A stretch of DNA of 64,000 bases from Panax quinquefolius (lineage: Eukaryota > Streptophyta > Magnoliopsida > Apiales > Araliaceae), in NCBI GenBank assembly GCA_020205615.1, contig CM035166.1, positions 81,149,135-81,213,134 on the forward strand, given 5' to 3'. Positions 57,339 to 64,000 of this stretch are shown one piece after another. The notes beneath the pieces were generated by a model, which was given only the letters and a program-made list of their open reading frames with translations, was not told the origin of the DNA and searched no databases. The translations under genes were made by a program, and so were the position numbers. Numbering within the stretch: position 1 is the first letter of the stretch; each line of letters opens with the position of its first letter.

Positions 57339-58934
57339 TGTAAGACCCCAAATTTTATGAAATAAAAGTATTCAGTTTTCTTATAATTATTATTCAGTAA
57401 TTGGTTAAATTGATAAAAGGTTAAAGTTAATGGTGATATATGAAAATTTTATAAAATAATCAAATTGTCATAAAATATTTGTTTGGTTTCAGAATATTCT
57501 TTTTTCGGGAATATCCGCATAACTACTTAATCATTAGTGGACCACATAACTAATAACCGCTTGATATAGAAAGTGACAAAATAACATTTTATAAAAATAA
57601 CTAAGTAATACTTTTCTTTGTTAAACTATTGAAATATCAAAGCGATAAAAGAACGAGAATACGTTGTTTGTTGCAAGAGTGACACCAGTATTGCACATTA
57701 TCTCTGATTATTGGTGCTTACGTAAGAAGTCACTCAGTTTTGTTCAATTATTGTCACAATATCATCTGCATAATATTTTATATTATTAAATTAATAATTG
57801 AGATGACACAATTATTCATATTATTATTTGCATTATTGACAATGTCTAGGAAGTTCTGTCGAGGAAAGGGGTTTGGTTATTTAATTGCGCGCCAGTAAGG
57901 AGAAATCCTTATCGAAAAATCCCCTTTTTCTTGGGAATGATTTGGTTGTCAATATTGTGAGTTATAATATTAAATGATGAATAATTGTTGAAAGATTAAA
58001 AAGGTGTTGATTGAAGATAAGTGATTTGTGGTAAATATTTATTCAATTTTTTGATATAAATAGAGGGGTTTGTCATGAGGTGTTTGTTGTAAGTTTGGCT
58101 TAATTATTATTCCATGGGGAGATGTGTTAATTTTTCATAATAAATTAATATGGACTGTTGGTTGAAGTTATAATAGTAAATCAATATGGACCGCTGGTTG
58201 AAGTTATAATAGTAAATCAATATGGACCGTCAGTTGAAGTTTTAATAGTAAATCAATATGGACCGTCCATTTTAATAGTAAATCAATCTAGACCGTTCGT
58301 GTACTAGTTACTATTTAGTCAATTTTCCTATAACCCTTCATTATTTCTTACGAATTCACTAAAACTCTAAAGAGAGAAACTATAGAGAGAAGAAGAGTAT
58401 TCTATAACTACACTATTGCAGTATCCAATCTTCTATTAAGGAAATAAGAGTGTAGCTAGGTCAAGCGGGGATAACAGGGGAGTAAACTGATGGTCTATGA
58501 CTGTTGAAGCTTCTCAATATATTATAAAATAGCATGACAATTTATAATTGCATTGAGGACTTAAAATGTGTGTGTCGTATTTTATATGTTATTTAATAAT
58601 TGATTTTGGTGAACAACAATAGGGTGAGGAGAACCCGACTTTGAAAGCGTTAAAAATACACCCCATTAGAATGAGGAGGACAGAAATCTTCTCGTGTTCC
58701 TTTGAAAACTTGAAATATTAGTTGTTGTATTTTATATGTCATTGTAATAATTTGGGTGTGTATATTGTTGTATTATATTCAGTATAATATTTGTATTGAA
58801 ACTCACAACTTATGTATTGTCGTATTTTACACGACAATTAATAATTTTATAAATGAAGCTTGTATTTAGATTATGTACCGCGTATTTTGACGACCCGAAA
58901 TGGGGTCGTGTGGACCTATTTTGGGGGCGTCACA
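57339..58934 (+). mobile_element. Solo LTR 3, TSD CATAA
   Basis: 1596 bp, from TGTAAGACCCCAAATTTTAT to TTTTGGGGGCGTCACA, with CATAA at 57334-57338 and 58935-58939. Shorter than LTRs 1 and 2; the TATA region has decayed (ttttcctataacccttc at about 58322-58338). Contains a 36-bp tandem repeat at 58147-58300. Same superfamily as W and F. Confidence 0.93.
58147..58300. repeat. 36-bp minisatellite in solo LTR 3
   Basis: Units starting aatatggac at 58147, 58183, 58219 and 58255, each with ggttgaagtt and aatagtaaatc, followed by a diverged copy. Solo LTR 2 has this sequence once (about 45198-45230), so it was amplified here. Confidence 0.85.
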
Positions 58935-59215
58935 CATAATCAATCCCAAATTAAAATACCACTCGTTAAACATCTTATTAAATCCTTCCTTCGTAATTTT
59001 AATTGGATGGTCACGACGTTCATTCTCATGCCGCACAAGGCTTATCACACAAACTTATATTAAGCTTTTCATTAAAATTTCCATATCACATAGTTGTCAC
59101 ATACTTAACTTAATTACTAAATCCCTCGTCACAACAATATATAAATTTTAAAATAAATATTCAAATTTTATTAATTTAATTATTAATATTATTTATAAAA
59201 TTCTCGATTATTACA

Positions 59216-60073
59216 GTTTTCATGGGGGCCGCTAATTCCATGTCATACTTCTTTAGTAAGTCTTTAATATACTTGGCTTGGTTGATGAAGATGTCTTCAT
59301 TAGTTTGCTTCACTTGAAGCCCGAGGAATAAGTTCAGTTCACCCATCATGCTCTTTTCAAATTTGCTCTACATAAGCTTGACAAATCTCTCACGTAGCTT
59401 TTCATCAGTAGAACCAAAAATAATATCATCCATATAGATTTGAACAAATAGATTTTTATCTTTGTGTTTTCTAAGAAAAATGTGGTGTCTACTCTTCCTC
59501 TAGTGAATCATTTTTCAATAAAAAAAACTAGTCAGTGTTTCATACCATGCCCTAGGTGCTTATTTTAATCCATATAATATTTTATCTAATCTATATACAT
59601 AATTAGTAAAGGTTGGATTGATAAAACCTGGAGGTTGTTCCACAGACTTTTTCTTGAAGTTCTCCACTGGGAAATGCACTTTTAACATCCATTTGGAATA
59701 CTTTAAATTTCATGCGAGCAGCATGTGCAAGAAATATTTTGATGGCTTCCAATTGAGCAACAAGAGCAAAAGTTTCATCATAATGAGTCCTTTCTTCTTG
59801 TGAATATCCATTAGGCATAAATCTTGCTTTGTTCCTTGGGATCACCCCATCTTTATCTATCTTATTTTAGAAAACCCATTTGGTGCCTATGACTAGATGA
59901 TGCTTTGGTCTTGTAACTAATCTCCAGACTTTTATTCTTTTAAACTGATTCAGCTCTTCTTGCATAGCTTCTATCCATCTTGAATCTTCTAAGGATTCTT
60001 CTATCTTCTTAAGCTCCATTTGAGAGAGAAAACTTAGAAAGAAGCATTCATTTTGTTTTTCTAACCTTGTCAT
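59216..60073 (-). pseudogene. Copia reverse transcriptase relic
   Basis: Own strand: EESLEDSRWIEAMQEELNQF and PKHHLVIGTKWVF (60073-59867), a stop, then IPRNKARFMPNGYSQEERTH, YDETFALVAQLEAIKIFLAH, KFKVFQMDVKSAFPSGELQE (59845-59603), the first catalytic Asp in FQMDVKSAF. After frame changes come IYMDDIIFGSTDEKLRERFV (YMDD near 59430-59419), GELNLFLGLQVKQTNEDIFI and QAKYIKDLLKKYDMELAAPM, stopping at the H boundary. Copies element RNA into cDNA in the intact family. This copy is truncated and frame-broken. Confidence 0.9.
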
Positions 60074-60362
60074 GATCTTGGTATTGGGATCCCAAATGAT
60101 TAGATCTTAAGTGTGATCTTTTGCCCCTTTTCTTCCTTTTGGTACATCTATCCTTATGCCTTCTTGTCTGAATTCCTCTAGAATTTTTTCTGCTTCAGCT
60201 AAGTCTTCAGGTCATAGAGTCTAAATGTTTGGTATAATAGACTTTACAGTTTCCTTCTCTTGCTCTACAATTTTTTGCTTCTAGCTCTACGATCGTGCTA
60301 TCTGGTTTAAAGTCTTTAGACTCTTTGATCATAGAGTTCTTCTGTTCCACGACCGTTGTGCC

Positions 60363-61400
60363 TCATTGAGTGATTTCGTTCAGTAGATCAGCTTTCCTTT
60401 CTGAGTCAGATTCATCGAAGGTGACATAAATAACGACTTCAACATTTAGATATTTCTTGTTGAATACTCTGTAAGCTTTGCTATTTTCAGTATATCCAAG
60501 AAAGATTCCTTCATCTGACTTAGGCTGGAATTTGGTCAGATATTTCTTTCCATTATTGAAGATGAAGCATGTACAACCAAAAATATGGAAGTAACTGATA
60601 TTTGGTTTCCTTCCTTTCCACAATTTATAGGGTGTCTTCTTGAACGTAGAGTGAGTCAGTGATCGATTTTGTATGTAGTAGGCAGTACTAACAGCTTCTG
60701 CCCAGAAGTATTTAGGGAGTCTGGATGCAGCTAGAAGTGTTCTTCTTGCATGGATGAGAGTTATGTTTTTTTCTCCTAGCTACTCTATTTTGTTATGGAG
60801 TTCTTGGAGATGAGAAATTATGGTTACTATCATTCTCTTCACATAAATTGTCTACCTCAGTGTAATCGAATTCCCTTCCATGATCACTCCTTATTGCTTT
60901 AATCTTTTCGTCATTCTCATTCATGACAAGCTTAATGAATCTGATCAGCTAAGAACATGTTTCATCTTTAGAGCTTAAAAATAATACCCATGAGTATCTA
61001 ATGTAGTCATCTACTATCACCTATTAGTATATTTTTCCTCCAAAACTAGCAGTTGGGATAGACCCAAAGAGATCCATGTGATATAATTGTAGGGGCTTAT
61101 CATGGTAATTGTCTGCTTTGCTTTTGAATAAGATATGTGTTTACTTTCCCAACTAGCATGCTTTGTAGGGTTTCACTATGATGAAGTTGAGCTTTGGTAA
61201 CCCTGTTACTAGATCTTTGGAGGCAAGCTTTGACATACTCTTGTATTTCAGATGGGACAATTTTCTATGTCATAGCCAGCCTATATCTTCTGATGTTTTC
61301 GCCAGGAAACAGACTGTTTTATCATAATTCAACTCAGTAAGGTTCACTATATAAACATAGCCTTCTCTGGTTCTAGGTAGCTTTAAGAATTAGATTCTAA
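60363..61400 (-). pseudogene. Copia integrase relic
   Basis: Own strand words across frames: LVTGLPKLNFIIVKPCKAC, QLYHMDLFG (first core Asp), VIVDDYIRYSWVLFL, KIKAIRSDHGREF (second Asp) and FSSPRTP, followed by a stop and VARRKK where family members have a Glu-Arg-Lys motif, so the third catalytic acid is lost. The open stretch 60623-60363 is the C-terminal GKKP region: MWKGRKPNISYFHIFGCTCF, LTKFQPKSDEGIFLGYTENS, KAYRVFNKKYLNVEVVIYV, TFDESDSE. Dead by several stops. Confidence 0.87.
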
Positions 61401-61468
61401 GTCTCGAACTTGACATTGATTATTGAGGAAGATGATCTTATATCCTTTGTCATACAGTTCGCTGATGC

Positions 61469-61669
61469 TCAATAGGTTGTCCCTTCAATATATGCTACTT
61501 TGCTGAATAACACAACATCATTTCCAATTGAGCCATATCTTCGAGTCTTTCTAGAGTTTTTATCTCCAAAGATAACTGTAGGACCATCTTTTTCTTTAAA
61601 ATTTGACAGTAGAGCCTTATTTCCTGTCATGTGCCTTGAGCATCCACTATCGAGGTACCAAGTATACAT
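61469..61669 (-). pseudogene. Copia protease relic
   Basis: 66-residue open stretch: TWYLDSGCSRHMTGNKALLS with the D-S-G protease active site intact, FKEKDGPTVIFGDKNSRKTR, RYGSIGNDVVLFSKVAYIEG. It corresponds to the retropepsin domain and the start of the gag-pre-integrase region of copia polyproteins. The downstream frame is broken near 61469. Confidence 0.88.
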
Positions 61670-62539
61670 AGTGGAGCTTTGTACCTGCAGTAAGGTTCAA
61701 CTTTTATTTTGGTACCCAGACTTGTTTGGGTTCTGATTTTTTAGTTTCTTTAGGGACCCAAATCTGCTTGATTTTAGGTCTGTTTAGTACAAGATAGTGA
61801 TCATTGAAATGACATTCTGCAGTTCTATGACTATATTAATTTATGACATTAATAACATTTAGTATGATACATGTTTATGTGTGTGTGGATTCCTACTTGT
61901 CAAGGACATGTGTGGATAGTAGTTGTTTACAATCTTTTTCTTGGACTAATACTCTTTCTGCTTCCATACTACTCTACGATTCTTAGGTTTCGTATGGTGA
62001 AGGTCAATTTTACGATTCTTGCCTGGTTGGTTTGTAGAGTAAGTTCTGCTTGACTCTACAACCCTTCGAGGTTTGAATGTAGTAGTTGACTTACCCTTTG
62101 ATTTCTTGAATCCTAGATTATTATGAGATCCATTGTTTTTAGGAACAATAATTTGATTAGCAGAAATCGAGCAGCTTGGAATAATTGGCTAACCATTCTT
62201 TGTGAATTTTACTAACACAATTCTTCTATGAAGATTAGAAGCACTATCTTTGTTTGTTTCCACTAATCTGTCCACACTTGGTTATAAGGAGAAATCCCAG
62301 AAACCCAAGCCTGATATGTCAACCATTGTTCTTTGACAAGAGATCAGAGAGTCCATAGACGAAGAAGACTTGTTCCACATTGATATTTTCATCTCTAGCT
62401 TCTGAATGTTATAAACTAGAATTAACTCTCTCTTTGTGTTCATTTTGGTTATCTGTTTCAAATTCTCATTCTAACCTTCAAGGTTGGAGAGAGAGGAAGT
62501 ATATCCTAGAGCTATTTCCAATTTTACTTGTATTTTTCT

Positions 62540-63780
62540 TTCTCCTTTTAAAGAATGGAATGATCCTTTGATAGAACCTTGAACCATTTCATGTATTGAT
62601 GTAAATCAGAGGTTATATCATATAGTTCAGTTCTTAAATCATTAATGTCTACATTAGGAGAGTTAAAGTCAAATACCTCACTTATGTTAATTTCTTGAGG
62701 ATTAGTGGTTTTGTTATTGTTTTCTTCTATGGCCATCAAGCATAGGTTGCCCATTTGAGGTTCCTCGTCTTCGATTAACTTAGAGCTTGAATCATTTTCT
62801 AAGTCACTCCACAATCCTTCAACTACAAAGCATTTATCTTTCTTCCAAAATTTCTAGTAGCCTTTGAATTCCTTCTTTGGGGCTAATTTCTTCTTATCCC
62901 TTTTCAGCTCATCTTATAGGGGTTTGTTACACTTTGTGATGAAGTGGTATGGCTTCTTGCAGTTGTAGTATAATTATTTGACTTGTTCTCGACTATTATT
63001 GTTGTTGTATTTCTTTGGTCTGTTGTTCCTGCCTCTATGCATGAACTTTCTTAATCGTCTAACAAGCAAAGCAATATCTTCATCGTCATCTTCTTCATCA
63101 TCATCAGAAATATTATTGACTGGAGTTTTGTAGGTTGCTTCTGATACTCTAAAAGCAACACCTCTTTCTTTTTTTTCTTTCCTTCTGACAAGGTTTCTTC
63201 TCGTTGATTCAGCTCTAATTCGTAGGTAAGAAGATTACCGTAGAGCTTCTATACAATCATCTCATGAAGATTCTTTTATTCTCGAATAGCAGTGGTCTTA
63301 GTATCCCACTTGCTTTGCAGAGCTCTCTTGAATTTGATGGTCAGGTCTTTATTTGGGTAGATCTTCCCAAACACACGAAGAGAGTTTAACAACATATTGA
63401 ATCTTTCATATGTGGTTGTTATGTTCTCCAAGGGACATGGGTGAAAATTTCATACTGATGTGTCAGTAGAAATTATTTGTTCTCTCTAACTTCTTATGTT
63501 CCTTCATGTATAATCAACAAGGCTGCCCTGACTTCCTTTGTTGTTTTACAGTTGATGACATTTTCAAATAGCTCATCTTCCAGAGCCATGAACAAAATGT
63601 TTTTGGCTCTCTTATCCAGCTGGGTTGACTTCTTCTCTATGTTTGTCCATTATGTTCTTTGTTTAACTGCTACTTTGTTTGGATCATCAGCTGTTGGTGC
63701 AAGCTTTGTTGGTATATAGGGACCATTGATTACAACATCAAACAAATCCTCGTCTATTATATCCATGTGAGCATACATAC
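62540..63780 (-). pseudogene. Copia gag relic
   Basis: Own strand: DIIDEDLFDVVINGPYIPTK, LAPTADDPNKVAVKQRT, a stop, QLDKRAKNILFMALEDELFE, NVINCKTTKEVRAALLIIHE: a UBN2-type copia gag core at about 63760-63500. Further left a zinc knuckle near 62985-62940 reads Y-x2-C-x4-H-x4-C, the first Cys changed to Tyr (a G-to-A change). An acidic/Asn-rich stretch 62814-62548 (DLENDSSSKLIEDEEPQMGN) follows. Many stops. The section between this and the protease (about 61670-62540) has no clear domain. Confidence 0.78.
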
Positions 63781-63875
63781 AAACTTTCTAGTTAGCAAAT
63801 TTATCTTTGTTTAACTGGTTTTGTTCTATGTCATTGATCTACTCAAGCATTTTAAGCTTTAGTTTGTGAGAACCT

Positions 63876-63887
63876 GCTCTGATACCA
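63876..63887 (-). other. Copia primer-binding site, tRNA-iMet
   Basis: Plus strand gctctgatacca, a perfect 12-base match to the initiator-Met tRNA end; two bases separate it from the LTR end TGTTAGTTCTC at 63890. Confidence 0.9.
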
Positions 63888-63889
63888 AT

Positions 63890-63945
63890 TGTTAGTTCTC
63901 AGAGGTACAAAAGAGATCTAGAATGGGGGTTGAATAGATCCTTTA
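63890..63945 (-). repeat. Copia 5' LTR, inner fragment
   Basis: 56 bases of LTR 3' end (own strand ...GAGAACTAACA) before the next insertion at 63946. The rest should lie beyond that insertion, outside the window. Confidence 0.75.
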
Positions 63946-64000
63946 TGTGACGCCCCCAAAATAGGTATACATCACCCATCTTGAGTCGCCAAATACATGG
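63946..64000 (-). mobile_element. W/F-superfamily LTR, running off the window
   Basis: Plus strand TGTGACGCCCCCAAAATAGG, then CATCACCC and GAGTCGCCAAATACATGG, the reverse of the LTR end found at 6425-6488 and 43130-43187. CTTTA at 63941-63945 should be one TSD copy. Solo LTR or full element cannot be decided. Confidence 0.87.

Larger units (their letters stand above)
55111..59215 (-). repeat. LTR H (minus strand), interrupted by solo LTR 3
   Basis: About 2.5 kb of LTR-like sequence: own-strand start TGTAATAATCGAGAATTTTA at 59215, a TATA box (56530-56522, TATAAATAG), and a leader continuing left until Z begins. It lacks coding sequence. At 59215/59216 it abuts copia RT sequence that is abruptly cut, so H inserted there; its left part lies beyond Z outside the window. 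Contains an (AT)n run at 55361-55399. Whether H is a solo LTR or part of a full element cannot be told. Confidence 0.6.
59216..63945 (-). mobile_element. Ty1/copia retrotransposon (SIRE-like wording), 5' part
   Basis: Own-strand order from right: LTR end fragment (63945-63890), tRNA-iMet PBS (63887-63876), gag, protease (about 61669), integrase, RT, cut at 59216 by H. Integrase before RT is diagnostic of copia. RNase H and the 3' LTR are not in the window. The 5' LTR is interrupted at 63946 by another LTR. The polyprotein is full of stops. SIRE-type assignment rests on phrases such as WYLDSGCSRHMTG and KSDEGIFLGYTENSKAYRVF and is tentative. Confidence 0.9.

Noticed and set aside
58860..59151. 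Short ORFs between solo LTR 3 and the copia fragment.
   Set aside because: They span the LTR 3 end, its TSD and H sequence; no domain.
2824..63887. tRNA-like strings (gctctgatacca at 2824 and 63876, ggcaacgatgcca at 26229) as tRNA genes.
   Set aside because: They match only tRNA 3' ends and sit next to LTR borders, so they are primer-binding sites.

Overview
This window is nuclear DNA of a flowering plant and, as far as I can read it, consists entirely of retrotransposon sequence. The evidence is Ty3/gypsy and Ty1/copia polyproteins of plant type, primer-binding sites (PBS) matching plant initiator-Met and Asp tRNAs, AT-rich LTRs with TATAAATAG boxes, and 5-bp target-site duplications (TSDs). 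I found no host gene, rRNA, tRNA, CRISPR array or prokaryotic operon. The species cannot be named from the sequence. Density, decay and nesting suggest pericentromeric or other heterochromatin (inference).

The window can be parsed as one nested stack. Outermost is a Ty1/copia element on the minus strand (59216-63945), cut inside its RT by an LTR called H here (55111-59215). H is interrupted by a solo LTR (57339-58934, TSD CATAA) and by an Athila-like element Z on the plus strand (8046-55110; its 5' part lies left of the window). Z holds a Tekay-like gypsy element W (minus strand, 1-8045, with solo LTR 4020-6488, TSD AATAC, inside its LTR), a truncated LTR T (9709-11660), and, inside its 3' LTR, a rearranged gypsy element Y (14213-54637). 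Y's LTR holds X (15270-50036, TSD TAACT), a LARD-like element with ~4.7-kb LTRs and a 1.66-kb interior without recognisable coding sequence. X's LTRs hold three more insertions: Athila-like E (16077-27627, TSD GCATT), Tekay-like F (33445-43187, TSD CTTCG) and a solo LTR (44530-46924, TSD TTATT). Another LTR of the W/F superfamily begins at 63946, inside the copia LTR, and runs off the window.

E and F keep both LTRs and TSDs, but every polyprotein seen is broken by stops, frameshifts or changed catalytic residues, so none looks autonomous. They would have worked as gag (capsid and zinc knuckles), protease, RT/RNase H and integrase; the Athila-like elements add an env-position ORF.

Points most worth a second look: the depth of the nest and the preference for LTRs as targets; the LARD-like X; the tandem LTR/pol-end array in Y; a conserved noncoding block behind a TATA-like motif in the 3' region of both Athila-like elements; a triplet of short hairpins in the LTR leader of the W/F superfamily; and GC-rich patches where paired LTRs differ far more than elsewhere. 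Identities were judged by eye; no alignment or database search was run.
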